A stretch of 64,000 bases of DNA from Cristatella mucedo (GCA_009760855.2 WPIO01000012.1:3481501-3545500); one strand, 5' to 3'. Shown: positions 1-12,239, counted from the stretch's first letter. Numbers and translations: made by a program. The notes: generated by a model not told the origin, from the letters alone.

Positions 1-117
1 ATGTAAGAATAATTAACCATTCTGCTTTTATACGAGCTTGCAGGTGTTTCTACCGTACCCTGCCGTATTGCCTATAGTTCAGAATTTGTCAACCTCACGT
101 TACATTGTCTACTACAG

Positions 118-241
118 TTACCTGTTGACCAAGGTGCATCAGCTTAAAGTATCTCTGTTTGTTGCTGCATTACGCTGGATGAATGTCGACGACATTGACG
201 CTGATGAAGCCGAGTGCATCATTGCTAATCTGATATACGAG
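118..241 (+). CDS. PCID2: PCID2 penultimate coding exon (partial gene)
   Basis: Encodes about 41 residues, from YLLTKVHQLKV to ANLIYE, in the C-terminal PCI/winged-helix part of PCI domain-containing protein 2. The known role of PCID2 is in the TREX-2 nuclear-pore complex and mRNA export, together with SEM1 and GANP-type partners. The pattern TKxHQLxxxxFxxAL, then VxDxDxDExxCIxANLIY, is the one I recall for PCID2. The exon ends in GAG followed by gtattc (donor) in phase 0, and it joins in frame to the exon at 407. I placed the start after ctactacag (acceptor at 116-117) because family similarity begins exactly at Tyr-Leu-Leu. The frame is open further up to an alternative acceptor at 42-43, but that extension does not resemble the family. 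The rest of the gene lies before the window. Confidence 0.85.
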
Positions 242-406
242 GTATTCAGCTAGCACATGTTTAATCAGTCGTATAGTGGTTGCTTCCTCTGCGGCATGCT
301 TGTGCTTGATTGTGAGCTTGTCATACGCTTACTTAGTGTAGTTATCATAAGCTTATGATGCAACATCGAGCATCATAGCAGCTAGCAGAACTTCTTTAAT
401 TTGTAG

Positions 407-499
407 AACAAAGTTAAAGGTTACATCTCTCATCAGCATCAGACGGTAGTCGTGAGCAAGCAAGCCCCCTTTCCACCACTTACTAGCGTCTTGCAATAG
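407..499 (+). CDS. PCID2: PCID2 last coding exon with stop codon
   Basis: Thirty codons and a TAG stop at 497-499. It opens after the acceptor ttaatttgtag and reads [12 protein letters not shown], then a VSKQ.PFPPL signature typical of the extreme C-terminus of PCID2. This short basic/hydrophobic tail packs on the winged helix in the family. The upstream intron (242-406) is only 165 bp. Phase 0 on both sides of the junction supports the two-exon model. The frame is intact and nothing is missing at the C-terminus. Confidence 0.88.
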   Translation, partial: NKVKGYISHQHQTVVVSKQAPFPPLTSVLQ

Positions 500-765
500 G
501 TAGGCAAGACAACCTGGTTGCAGGTTCAGCTGCTGGAGCTACATTTACGAGCACCACCTGGAAATTTTTAGTCAGGGACTCAATATTTTTATCGAGAGTT
601 TACATGGCAATTTCATGTAGCAAGCCTGGGTATCTCGAATTCACAATTTGCCCTGTTGACTACCATGGCTGCTTATACAGCTATGGTACAGTCTCCCATG
701 GAGCCTGTCGTTGGTGTTGTTGTTAATCTAACAGATATCGACTATACTCTTCGTATTTTGGTGGC

Positions 766-816
766 AATAAAATATCCGTAGTTCGCTCACCTCGTGGCCA
801 TTATCATAGTAATAAA
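766..816 (+). terminator. Candidate PCID2 poly(A) signals
   Basis: Two AATAAA hexamers, at 766-771 and 811-816, lie 270-315 bases after the PCID2 stop on the same strand. That is a normal 3'-UTR length. Which one is used cannot be told from the sequence. Confidence 0.45.
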
Positions 817-829
817 CTGTGTGATTTGG

Positions 830-1880
830 GGTTTGTGCTATTATTAAGAATTTTGCACTTGTGATATTTGTATACTAGCAACGAAAAACTACAGAGCAGG
901 CGAAAGAGGAGCATCAGTTAGTACGTCTGCCGTCTGTTATAACTTACGGGCAACAGCAATTTTCCAGGTCGGGAATAATTATACTGTAAATGAACGCCAC
1001 GATCGCATTAAGAGAAAAAAGCCATCGAGTACTTTTTTATAACAACAAATCTAAACTTGCTTTGACGACCATGTGCTTAATAGCATTGTGTTGGTAGAGC
1101 ATGATATTGCCAAATGGGACATGTTTAGGTGTAGCCTGGGTTCATAGTATGTAGGCGGTTTTCCAGCAGCTAGCAGTTTCACGGCAAACAATCCTTCAGT
1201 ACCTATTGCAGCACCCGTAAATGAGTGTCGACCGCAATGGCAGAGTCAACTACTTGGGAACAGTGACTCGCATAGGTTATGGCATGCACTTTAAGAAGCA
1301 TCTGCTTACAGGGAAATTGCTAGCATTGCCTAATGCATGGAGCTTCGAAAATAACGTGTACCATTCAAAGCCGATGACACAAGGCAGACTTTGCAGACTG
1401 TCCTAGGCTTGTCCGAAAGCTGAATCTGTTAAGTGTATGCTTGCCTACGACCTCTTGAGAAATTTCTGGAAGACGTCTAGAGAATTTTGCCTTAAGGTTG
1501 TGCTTCGTAGCCGTGATGTAATCTCTTGCCATGTTGGTTGCTGATCTGCCACCATCAAGTGGGAGAATTAAGTAAGATGGCCTTGTCAAGCTCTACTGCG
1601 ATTGTTTTTCCGGCTGTAATGTCGTCATCGGTTTGTAACCATGTACGTCATATGTTCATTAACCAGGGAAAAACTCTAAAGATATGTGGTGCCAGCACAT
1701 AGAAAGTAAACCGCATTGGCATGAACCACAATCGAAATGCAAACAAACAAACTGCTCCATAGCTCCCTGAGTATCATTTGAAAATACCTTGGCCGAGGCC
1801 CTTGACATGAAATTGCTGATGCTTGCAATTGGCTGATGATCGAATTCGTGGTTTAGTATGCTTAAAATTAAAACCATAAT
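830..1880. other. Intergenic DNA, nothing recognised
   Basis: Only short overlapping open frames without family resemblance occur here. There is no repeat signature and no splice-linked coding block. Confidence 0.4.
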
Positions 1881-1883
1881 AGT

Positions 1884-2530
1884 AATAATAATAATAATGC
1901 ACTTGATAAAGCACCCTCGGAGAACTCAATCTCTTTCTAGGCACTTTACATTTGCTGCAAGGGAAACACGATTGAATGGTGAGTAATATCATGCTTGATG
2001 AACAACATGAATAATAATAATAATAATGCACTCGATAGAGCACCCTAAGAGAACTCAATCTCTCTCTCTCTAGGGGCTTTACATTTGCTGCAAAGGGAAA
2101 TGCAAATGAATGGTGAGTAATATCATGCTTGATATAACATGAATAACATGGTTAGGGGTGACATGCACAGGATCAGCATGCAAGTGTGGTTACTGGCAGC
2201 TGGCACAGTGTCAGCAAGCAGAAGCACATAAAGGACGAATTAAAGAGACCCACTAAATGCTGTCCTAAATAGGTGTTTTTAATTTCTTTTTAAATGTGGT
2301 CAAGTCAGAGGATATCGTGACGAAAGTCGGGAGTGAGTTCCAGGCTTTAAGAGCATTCGAACTAAATGCGTGGTCTCCAAAGGATTTGAGGTTTGTACGA
2401 GGTATTGGTAAACTGTTGGATTCCGAAAAGAGGGTGGTATGCTGCTTGGCCTGGTGGGTGAATAGATCTGAGAGATAGGCTGGAGCCAAAGAATGAACCA
2501 TGAATGACTCAGGTTGTTGGGGAAGCTTGG
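1884..2530 (-). mobile_element. 5'-truncated L2/CR1-like LINE with duplicated 3' tail
   Basis: On the minus strand, 2265-2501 encodes a C-terminal piece of the LINE polyprotein with the motifs LAPAYLSDL, KSFGD and AWNSLP. These recur in many copies in this window. A 3' UTR follows, then a hairpin-like tail of complementary arms around the sequence GAGAGATTGAGTTCTC, ending in (ATT)n. The tail is present twice in tandem, at 1884-2012 and 2013-2140. The copy is too short to be active. Confidence 0.8.
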
Positions 2531-2641
2531 CAGCAATAGTGTAGCTCTAGAGGCTATATCGCGAGTACGACGGTTCATTTGTTACATTTTAGAGCTAAAT
2601 ATAGGCCTATAAATATTTTAGTATCAACGTTATTGCTGGCT

Positions 2642-2715
2642 TGAGCCGACAGCCTGCTCGGCAGGCCTTTATCACACTGGTATGAGCCGTTAGCCTGCTC
2701 GGCAGGCCTTTATCA
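2642..2715. repeat. Two direct copies of a 33-bp palindrome-bearing unit
   Basis: Copies at 2642-2674 and 2683-2715 differ at about two bases. Each contains the perfect hairpin GCCTGCTCGGCAGGC followed by CTTTATCA. Function unknown. Confidence 0.7.
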
Positions 2716-3039
2716 GTCTTTTTAGCTTCCTAGCATGCATTCTACCGACATGTATGTGATAGTTCACTCCGAGGTTCTTGAACCCCTCTACTATGGTGTA
2801 ATAGAGTGAAACAAGTATGATCTCACACTCTGACGCGAAAACAGTGGCAGCTCATCATTATCATTAACGAGACCGAATAAGAGATCGATAAATTTTAGAA
2901 TATCGTTTCTCAAGAGCACACTCACTCCGACCAAATCGGATTGACTGCCCGGTAACAAATTAACAGGTCGAAGTATATATATTTACAGCAAGAACAAGCA
3001 AAATCGTGACTGTTGGAAGAATAGTCTGTACATGCACTA

Positions 3040-3260
3040 CATTATGCAAGCTGACACTGTGCATACTGCAACTAACCATATTCGCATGCTGACACTGTGC
3101 ATGTCACCCCTAACCAAGTTAGGCTTGTGTTCAATTGAGCATACTACCACTATCCATCCGATCGTACTTCTTTTTAACCAAATGTAAAATACCCAGAAAG
3201 AGATTGAGTTCTCTGAGGGTGCGATATCAAACGTGTTATTATGATTATTATTATCAGTAT
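3040..3260 (+). mobile_element. L2-like LINE 3' end
   Basis: Contains the shared 3' UTR phrase CTGACACTGTGCATGTCACC and the tail AAAGAGATTGAGTTCTCTGA, ending in irregular (ATT)n. No coding sequence remains. Confidence 0.7.
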
Positions 3261-3624
3261 GCAATGGCGTAAAACAACTTACTTTCAAATCAGGGAAATA
3301 TCAACAACAGAATATAAGCGGCTGGGATGCCTGCCAGGCCACATAAAGATTCTACGAACCAGCCAAAGCACAATCATACCAGTGATTTGTTTTCACTGAG
3401 TGGTTCCGGATCAAAACCGCAGCAAGTCGAGCTACAGCGATTCTTTCTGCTTGAAGCGACAAGCGAGCCAACCGCAAGCTTCTCTTAAAAATCGACATTC
3501 AAATAGAAATAAGTCATCGAAAATCAGTAATATAAACAGATTGAAGCAAACTTCGTGTTGAGATTTATAACAAACTTTGGTTCGCACTAATTTCGTAACA
3601 GTTTTCTTAGTCTGGTGCTCGACG

Positions 3625-3705
3625 TTAAATGATCCTTTTTAAAGTGCCTGGAAAGAGACTGAGTTCTATTGAGGGTGCTTTATCAAATGTATTTTTTATT
3701 TTTAG
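3625..3705 (+). mobile_element. L2-like tail fragment
   Basis: Only the hairpin-like tail is visible (GTGCCTGGAAAGAGACTGAG, then GGGTGCTTTATCAAATG), with a T-rich end. From here to the microsatellite at 4,665 I see nothing else. Confidence 0.6.
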
Positions 3706-4661
3706 CCTCAATCCAATATCACTACCACTAATAACACTGCAACCACCGAAAGTCGAAACAGAGTACGGCCATCCACGCTAATTAAGCAAAGTCAACAGGA
3801 ATGTGTTTGCATTTCGAGTGAATATCATAGGGTACTGTCATTACAATGTATCAACTGAATTGCATGCCGTTGTGCTTGAGCAGTCTGATGCAAATGGGCT
3901 GCTAAGACACTGGCCACTACCGCTGCAACCCAGCTTCATTCACTTGAATTCACCGCAAATCCACAAAAAATGCCACTCGAAGCTCCAAGTTGGATTGCAT
4001 ATTAAACTAGACTCATCTAAGTGCAACCACAAGATTTCGTGCCTGCGTGAGCGCCTTCTAAAGCTGTCCACTGCCATATTGGTCTGGTGCAGCTTCTTCA
4101 GCAAAAGAGATACATGTTAAAACGTCTGAAATTTGATAACTAACTGCAGCTATATTCATCACCAGCTGCAGAGGCCTAATAGCTTTTTTCTGTTGCCAAA
4201 CAGAAACGAAATTGTTGTAGTCCAGCTTATACAGGTAGAGTGAGCGAATTAAATTTCTAGGAAGCTATTGTGTTGGACAGTCACTAGTCTTAGATTGGTA
4301 AACTTTAAGCTGTTATCAAATTGGACACCTTAATTTCGAACATATGCTGGTGATTGTCTAGTTGCGGCATCAATTAGAAGAGCGAAGTCTCCAGACGTTG
4401 CTGGTGGTTGATTGAGGTGGGCGGTTTTAATATCGTTTAATTTAAGGAAATTAACCAAGATCCAAGATCAAATGTATGCAAGGCAAGCATTAAGTTTATT
4501 GGTTGCTGCAGCGATTCTGATGTTTAAATGATAAATACAGTCTGATATCGTCAGCTTAGGAGCGATGTCGGCCATATCAGCCAGAATCACTATCCCAAGA
4601 GGATTGCTCTAAATAGAGAACAGCAAACGACCAAAAACTGACCCTTATACGCGAGCACACA

Positions 4662-4764
<103 letters not shown>

Positions 4765-5109
4765 AGGGCGAAATACGGCTAAGAAATACTCATTCGTGAG
4801 CGGTGAATGTTAAAGAGTGACAAGCAGTAGCTCCGGAATTCGCGTGTGAGTGTCGTAGGTTGGTCGTCTGCTATACCAAGTCTTCGGTACATCCAGGGTG
4901 CGTTCGGGCGGGCCACTGCTGATTTATAGCAGAAGCTGGCCAAACGGCCTGACTTCGTCCTGGTTGATCCGTTCAGGTAACGCCTGAAGGCTTGAAGAGC
5001 CATCACGTGAAGTTGGCCTGTTCGGACAAATACCCAAAGGCTTCAAGAGCCACCACACGTTGCTGTGTGGTAGCTGGCGTCGCAACATTATACATACATA
5101 TATATATAC

Positions 5110-5280
5110 ATTACCTGATTTAACAGCCTCTTTGTATAGAGACAGAGGAGCCTTTACGGCGATCGCCGCCTCTTGCAGCGGCGATAAAGGATCACCATTC
5201 TATGATGCGAACCTACGACCTCGGGACCGAAGTCCTGAAAAGCAACCACCTTACCTAGTGTACCATCACGGATATAGTTA
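5110..5280 (-). mobile_element. SINE-A (tRNA-headed SINE)
   Basis: The reverse strand carries a box-B-like GGTTCG about 40 bases inside the head, then the body with the phrase GATCCTTTATCGCCGCTGC, related to the GCAGTGGGCAATAAAGG body of the other copies. Upstream, 4,770-5,060 holds only two degenerate copies of GGCTTGAAGAGCCATCAC. Confidence 0.6.
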
Positions 5281-5400
5281 ATTTAAATAGCACCTAAATA
5301 CAATGTAATCTCTATCCATCTGCTTCACATATGCAGTAGGGCTCGACCCCAGGACCTAAATCATAAAATACATTCTCTTTGACCTCGTTCATATAAAAGT
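5281..5400 (-). mobile_element. SINE-B (tRNA head plus L2-type tail)
   Basis: On the minus strand a tRNA-like head (GAGGTCAAAGAGAATG, then GGGTCGAGCC) is followed by CATATGTGAAGC and a worn L2-type tail (AGAGATTACATTG, then TAGGTGCTATT). It lies directly beside SINE-A. Confidence 0.55.
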
Positions 5401-5407
5401 TAAAGTC

Positions 5408-5495
<88 letters not shown>
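5408..5495. repeat. (TA)n(TG)n compound microsatellite
   Basis: About ten TA units run directly into about 34 TG units. Confidence 0.95.
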
Positions 5496-5497
<2 letters not shown>

Positions 5498-5499
5498 GT

Positions 5500-6815
5500 T
5501 AAGTTCATATTAAAGTTGGTTTGATGCTATAGGACAGCTGTTTTTGTAAGTCTCGCGATTTAATAGGTTAGAACATGTTTGCATTCTTAAAATCGACCTT
5601 TCAGAATTTTGAGTGTGAATCCGAAAGTGAGTTAGTACGTCCGTTCCGTAAAAATGAGTCACCGACGTCAAGCTTACGTTGTGCCCTTCGTGTTTTGATA
5701 TGATAATATAGCTTTGATGAGTATCAATACAAAAAAAAGAATATTTTGCCAACTTGAATGTGTACCTATTCGTGCATTCTCGAGGTTGAATTTGAACAGA
5801 ATTATGCATTGAATTGTAAAACAGTGATGAGCATATCTTGATCAGAGTGTTATGGATTTCGTATTTAAATGCTGAGATTATTGCTTAGAAGAACTGGTTA
5901 TAATGAAGGGCTGGCACAGTCTGTTTTAGCGACTGCAGTCGGTCATTGCCGTAGAGCCTTCGAAACGAGCAATATGCTGGTATGCATGGTCTTTAGTTTC
6001 AAATTGAATTTCCCAGTAGCTTTTTGAGGGTACTAACTAGTTCAAAAAATATTTGCCACGACGTTTGTTCTGTCAATTCGAAGCGAAGTGTAGTTTGAGT
6101 GAATGCCGGCTCCTCTAATGTTCCTGTGATGTGGCATGGACACTGGCCGGTAACCCCTGGTGGCCAGATGGTGAATTCACCATCAGGGTCGGCTGCTGCA
6201 TAGTTGTAGCCCTCGATGAATCATCGGCGTCAACCAGAGGAGTAGAGAAGGGGAGAGACTCTAGTGTGAGAAGGGGGCGAAGGCAGTCGTGCGTCTTGCT
6301 GCTCCGTGCCTTGTACAATAAACCGTTGGCATTGTTCATCGGCTGGCTCTCTGATGGGCGAACCGAACCACACGAAGCTTACGTTGAAACAATAAGAAGA
6401 CTTAGCTATGATGAAATGGACTCGGCATGCCAGCATTCCTGGGCGTATTATACATCATTTGCTCAGTAGATCAAAGACTAGGAAAGTGAACTGACCTCAA
6501 TCAAATTCGTGCAATGTTTCAAACCTTAGTATTTGTCTTACGTCCCCCCACAGACAGCGTTTTAGACGAAATGTTCGACACTGGCACCTCAGGCAAGCTT
6601 CAGGATTTTCCTAATGATTCAATAATTCGACAAAACTCACGAGACCTACCAAACTCCAGGCGCCATCGTTACCCATATTGTATATCTGTTCGGTCCAAAA
6701 ACCTCGTTTCCTACCATTCGTTTTATGGAATCTCCTCTTCAGGCTGTTGGTTATCGTTTTGTGGAAATCTTATCCCCTGACGTGCTCCTTCTGCCTTCTA
6801 ATACTTGAAACTGAT
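5500..6815. other. Intergenic DNA, nothing firm
   Basis: Open frames between 6,115 and 6,469 overlap on both strands and match nothing I know. The stretch has a late AATAAA near 6,316 but no repeat ends with a target duplication. Confidence 0.35.
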
Positions 6816-6823
6816 CTCTAAAT

Positions 6824-7487
6824 TAGAGATCGGCCAAATCCGGCCTATGGGTCAGATACGGCCTAGCTACCGGTTCAATCCGGCTTAACGCCTCTAGTTA
6901 TTAATGTTGGATCCGGCCTAGTTGAACAGTCACTGTTTTGTTTCCCTTCGCTGCTGATGGTTACAGCTCAAGCAGCCCGTATTTATTTTTAGATCTGATA
7001 TCAGGTGCTTGTATGAAACAGTAACTGCCTAACCGCGAAGGGATGAGATAGGTACTCTTATAATTGCCTTGCACGTCTGTTGCGACAGCTCGTACATCTG
7101 GCTACTCCCACTCCTCCGGCCCGGCGGGGGTAGTGTCTTCTGGCCTGATGTGCCTTCTAAAGTATTAAATCGCTTTATTCACAAGTGACACTCGGCACTC
7201 CCAGCGAGAGAGCCCCAACAGCTCCGCCGTGCGTTCACTTCCCCACTGCCCCTCTCCTCCCTATCCGTCGCAACTCTCTGCACCCAAGGTCAGGCAGCTA
7301 TAATTACCCGACATAGCCGCTCCTCTTTGGCACACCCAACTGGTAAGCCGCAGAGGAAAGCCGGTCATTGCAACGGCCACAACAACCAAGCCGGCAGCTG
7401 CCAAATCTGACGAAACCCGCAAACTATAACTATACCTTCTTGACCTCATCAAATGGCCTAGTAGTCCGAAAAGTTTGCCGACCCCTG
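6824..7487. mobile_element. Non-autonomous hAT-like DNA transposon, 664 bp
   Basis: Flanked by perfect 8-bp direct repeats CTCTAAAT at 6816-6823 and 7488-7495, the target-site length of hAT elements. The ends are imperfect inverted repeats: TAGAGATCGGCCAA on the left, and CAGGGGTCGGCAAA when the right end is read inward on the minus strand (about 10 of 14 bases agree). The left 100 bases hold repeated ATCCGGCCT-type motifs, like subterminal transposase sites. No transposase is encoded. Confidence 0.75.
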
Positions 7488-7639
7488 CTCTAAATGTACT
7501 TTTCCGGGATTTGCTAGCGGGAGCACTAAAAATTGATGGCCAAGCGTTCTAATCAGACCCATAATTGTGTGCTTGTAAACAGTATACCATATTCCTTTAC
7601 GATTACTTGCTACGTGTGGTACGACGGAATCTGGGAAAC

Positions 7640-7735
7640 AAACATCTCCTGCGCTCCAGAAAATGCAAACTCCCTAGATAAAGATTTGAGTTCTCTGAGG
7701 GTGCAATTTCAATGTATTATTATTAGTTGGCAACC
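7640..7735 (+). mobile_element. L2-like tail fragment
   Basis: Tail phrase GAGTTCTCTGAGGGTGCAAT followed by (ATT)3. No coding part remains. Confidence 0.6.
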
Positions 7736-7739
7736 AGTA

Positions 7740-8790
7740 CAGTGGGGACTGATCGGCGGTGATCTCAGGCAAACGTGTCATATTACCAATTCGAACGCAG
7801 ACACTATTTCGAACACTTCTACGTCCACCCTTTAGGTATAACTACAATCATTAAACTTAAATTTACGTTCGGTCATGAGTAAATCCCTAACAGCAAGCTG
7901 ATCGAACTGCAGAGCACCGTTTAGATGTAACGACGGCTATGAGTGTCACTGACCATCTAATGTGGTTTACGGAAATGTTTTGTCCAGACCAGATACATTT
8001 GCTAATAATTATTTCTGTGTATAAATGTATCTGGTATTAAAGTCGACTTTTATACAGCCCATGTAAGTGTTAAAGTGGTTTCCAGCATGAACGCGATAGA
8101 TAACCGATTTCAGCTAATGTAACCATGAAGCACGGCCAATGTCAAGAAGACGGTCAGTAAAGTAAGTAGCACAGCAGTTGCAGCAGGTAAGGACTGAAAA
8201 GAAGGCATGTGAGTCGGGAATAGAAGCAAATTTAGATGCTAGGAGCTTACTTTACCGGCATATGGTCACATGTTTTCAGACAACCATTCTTGGACAATAT
8301 TGCATGATCTTGGTTTACAGAATATTGATTGAGACCCAATCTCCAACCCACCCTTCAGTTGTTCCTTGGTCCAACTGATCATAATACAAGTGCTAAAACG
8401 AGTTAAAATATCTTAGCTAAAAGCTACCCCCCCCCCAAAAAGTATTCATGGAATCGCACAGCATAAAAGTGAGTTATGAAGTATTGCTAATGTTAACCCA
8501 AGAAAGGTATAGTCTCATGGCACTTGACAACATCCCAAGTGCCTAGGTTACGATTACAAAACAATTGCACGGGCCTCTACATGATGTGAAATTATGTGAA
8601 CGATGCATGATGTGAAAGCAAAATGGCAATCAGCAAGAGGGGCATTGTAGAGTTGCCAGCCGACAACTACTCTGGGCTAGATTTCTTTCTCAGATACAAA
8701 GTGGGCACAAGGTTTCCATGAAGGCATGTCCAAGTATCTAACTCTATGAGGCAACAACAGCCGTCGATTCATCATATTGCAGCAAAAATA
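7740..8790. other. Intergenic DNA, nothing recognised
   Basis: A/T-rich sequence with a C9 run near 8,430. No coding block or repeat end is seen. Confidence 0.4.
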
Positions 8791-8913
8791 CAGACACGCA
8801 CACAAACACATGCACGAACACATGAGCGCACATACACACACACGTGCACACACACACACACACACACACGCGCGCAAACAACACCCACACGCACAAACAC
8901 ACACACATGCATC

Positions 8914-8942
<29 letters not shown>
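8790..8942. repeat. Interrupted (CA)n microsatellite
   Basis: CA-rich tract with CG, TG and ACAA interruptions; its last perfect run is about 2920-2942 past base 6,000. The open frames rich in Cys/Val or Thr/His here are repeat artefacts. Confidence 0.9.
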
Positions 8943-8944
<2 letters not shown>

Positions 8945-8949
8945 ATGTA

Positions 8950-10124
8950 CACATGAATACACCTGATATTATAAGATGGACAGTCGGGGGTGTGCACTGG
9001 AGTTGAAAAACAGCAGCTCCACCAAAAAAAAGCTCAGGCTCTCAGAGCTGCAACAATAAAAATAGACTGAACAAAAACACAATAGCAAGCTCACTAAAGA
9101 CTTCTTTGAACTTGACCGAAAACAGTAGATGGCAATTTGCTAAGACATGGGATCAGAAACAAAGATAAAATTGGGTATAAGTGTGTAAGTGTGTGGTATA
9201 AGTGTCCGAACAAGCTCGCTGTCGGTAAGCAAAGCTGCTGCACACAGCTCCACACAGTGACACATACATTTGGAACTAATAACGCAATGAAAGGATGAAC
9301 GACTAAAAGTAACAAAATAAACGAATAGCGCTGGAAGCAGCACCGAAGTCGAGCGAGCATCCGCCGACACTGTACAGATGTGAGACGAATCACCAGTCAC
9401 CAGAGCAGTTCCCGACATCGGCATGCAGCATCGAGCTTCACAAGGGCATTACCCTAGCCTAACTGCCGTAGCAAGAGTAAGCAGTAGAGGCTTACTAGAC
9501 TGTTACACGCGGGAATTGGTCAAAGTCGAAGCCAGAAACTTTTGATTGGAGAGCTCCAAGCATAACATCACCGTCAATGAGAGCTGTCCTTCAGCAGGAT
9601 CTAAGCAAGATCCCAGTCAGATGCAGATGGGCAGCATCGACCAAGATTCTCGTGATGTACAAAAGCTATGGCAGATGGGCTGCTGTAGTACAGCCAGGCG
9701 GGTGCAGAGACTGGGCCGACTCATATGACGTTGACGTCCCCAGCTAGAACGGAATGTTCAATTCATCCGTTCGCTGCTTCCGGCACCACAAACTACAGCA
9801 GGCTCTTCTCGATCATGATTTGCCCAAAGCCTTGGGGTGGCTGCTGGGCAAAGTCGCTAAAGTTAATGTCAAATATGGCACCATCGTCCACTGGAAACGA
9901 AAACAAACGTTGCACGACATCTTAAGCACATCGAAGACTGGCGGCTAAGGCATAGCTAGCAACTAGGCATGCAGAGTACAGTCAAACGATCAGTCGGCAC
10001 AGAAGGTAACTAGATGAGCAAAGAATGCCGATAGCTATGAAAAATACAAAGCCTCTGGCACACCAATCATGGCGACTACCTCCACATGCACGAGTCAATG
10101 AGTTCAACATGGCCAATACACACA

Positions 10125-10157
<33 letters not shown>

Positions 10158-10850
10158 ATATGGAGGGTGCTTGCAGCTAAACTGGCTTTATCCGACCAGA
10201 CAGTTCGGCTACATTCGGGAAGGATAAACCAGGCAGCAGCTGCCACTAGCAGAGCGTTAATCTAGCAGCTGCTTCGGGTCACAGCATTTGACAGACAGTG
10301 ATGCAGAAGTATTCACGACTAACGACCTGAGCAGCCGGCTCAAATAAATCAAGCAGCTCAAGATAGTTGCTCGACCCAGACATTGCCAACTTGATAAGGA
10401 CAGAAATCGTCCACACCAAAGGAGCAGTGCCAGCAGTCGTTCTAAATGCTGCAAAGAACTGCCGACACGAAAGAAAAACAGCAATGAGCGGCTTTTATCA
10501 TACTTCTATGACACATTGGCCGGACAATAGTAGTAGACATACGTATGAGGTGTACACGAGCTGCTAGGTGAGGATGAGTGAAGCTGGTAAGTAAACATGC
10601 TAAAGTTCAACTAGAATATAATAACGGCATGCTAATTGGAGGTGGCTCTGCCAATATTTTATAAAAACAATACTACTCCTTGTATGTGAATGGCTGCTAC
10701 TACCCATGTGCACAATTCAGGAGCACTTCCTTGCCAGCAGTGATGAAGAGCCTCAAACAGAACAAGCCTGCAAATACCAGTCGACCGTACACTTTGAGAG
10801 GATACCCATGATTCTCGATGGGGGTTCAAGCAACTTGGCATTCGCAAACA
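8950..10850. other. Intergenic DNA with a small (CG/CA)n tract
   Basis: A (CG)n(CA)n tract lies at 10,122-10,160. The several 60-100 codon open frames overlap and show no family motif. I recognise no gene. Confidence 0.4.
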
Positions 10851-10879
10851 TTTGGTGTTATCGTTCTTCGCATGTCTGG

Positions 10880-11665
10880 TAAATTTGAGATAGGCGGCGA
10901 GTCTTAGGATGTAATACGACCCACCTATGCTCTGTGCCTTCTATCCACTTCATCTCAAGAGATGCACAATCGGATTCAGGCTCAAAGATTGACTGTGCTC
11001 CTCCATTAGAGAAATGGCACGAAGCCAAGCACGAGTGAGTTGGAAAAACGTTTGCACATCCTTAGCCGAATGCTGAAAATCATTATGCTCGTACAAAGTA
11101 AAATCACAGTGAAGCCTCATGGCACTAATTACAGCAACGTTTCGGAAGTGTTCTAAATAAACTTATTGCAAAGTGTCTAATGCAAAGAGGCCAGGCCCAA
11201 ACAACCAATGCATTTGCCACCAAATTTCACCATTTCCTGACCACAAATGTCACTGAGACCTACACTGAGGCGACGACACACGTACTGCATACGTTTACAG
11301 CTACCACAAAACCGAATGGTGAATTTAGCTCTTGTTGCTCCACATGACTTGGCCACACTCTTCATACGTCCAGTGTGGTCACCCACTTCACAGCCGACTT
11401 CAAAAAAGCCGCTTTGTGCTTAACGGAATGCACAGGCTTCTTTTTTTCGATCAGAGTAAACATATCGTGCTCATCTAGTCACCTACTTCATCGAACCAAC
11501 TAGCCTCCTAATAGCACCCTTAGCAGGCTTAGAGCTTGAACTAAGTCGAAGGGATTCCCTCATAGCTTTGCTCTTTATATAAGTCTTTTGTCACGACATG
11601 AAGGCAAACAGATCTCTTTGCTACATCCATGGTACCAGTCAAAGCCATCGTCTTCAGGTACCTCA
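10880..11665 (-). pseudogene. Fossil Tc1/mariner transposase, copy 1
   Basis: Read on the minus strand across several frame breaks. The order matches a Tc1-type transposase: a linker region (KRSVCLHVVTKDLY), then KFTIRF..CKRMQYVCRR, the KFGGKCIGCLGL block (family pattern KHGGGSVMVWGC), EHNDFQHSAKD (family pattern QQDNDPKHTAK, with the catalytic Asp) and LSLNPIVHL (family pattern SPDLNPIEHL). Stops and frameshifts show it is dead. Terminal inverted repeats were not identified. Confidence 0.75.
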
Positions 11666-11669
11666 ATTC

Positions 11670-12235
11670 AATTCAACAATTTGTCTCAACAATTCACACC
11701 ATTTATTGCAACGCCAACAATTGACTCATCGTAGAGGCAGTTAGCTGACTGGTCTTAGGCATGCCGATTGGTAATAACATGGGGATAGAAAATAAGACTA
11801 GGTGGTGTGCTGTAGCTTTCATATTACAGCATATGCCCAAGTATCTCCTAAACATGCAATGCAGTCGTCTTCAAGGTGATATACAATTAAAAAAATCCAA
11901 AATTTATAAAACACACTTTGTACTTTTGATAAATCCACTGTTCAGGTTAAAAAATAGTCAACGACACACTATCTCATTATTCTTCTGTTGTATACACTAA
12001 TGCAGGAAAACTGCCACCTGGGATGGCACTATTTTATTGGTCACATTTGCTCTTTGTTTTTTATTTTCTCCCACGATTTAATGGTTCACAGTTGAATGCC
12101 AACTACTCATCATAAACAAGAGCTCCCAAATACTTTTGGGGTGGAGTGCAGGTTTTCACACTAGTAATATAGGTATATACACTAAACATCAACTAAATAA
12201 AACTCCTACTCATAGAAACATTCAAACATGCGGCT
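11670..12235. other. A/T-rich intergenic DNA
   Basis: No recognisable gene or repeat. Confidence 0.4.
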
Positions 12236-12239
12236 GGAC

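Noticed and set aside
44-117. Upstream extension of the PCID2 exon from the acceptor at 42-43
   Set aside because: Open frame, but the residues do not resemble PCID2, and a better-placed acceptor at 116-117 begins exactly where similarity starts.
6119-6440. Possible solo LTR (TG start, late AATAAA, CA-type end)
   Set aside because: No matching target duplication and no LTR-retrotransposon protein nearby.
8677-9006. Cys/Val- and Thr/His-rich open frames
   Set aside because: Translations of the (CA)n tract.
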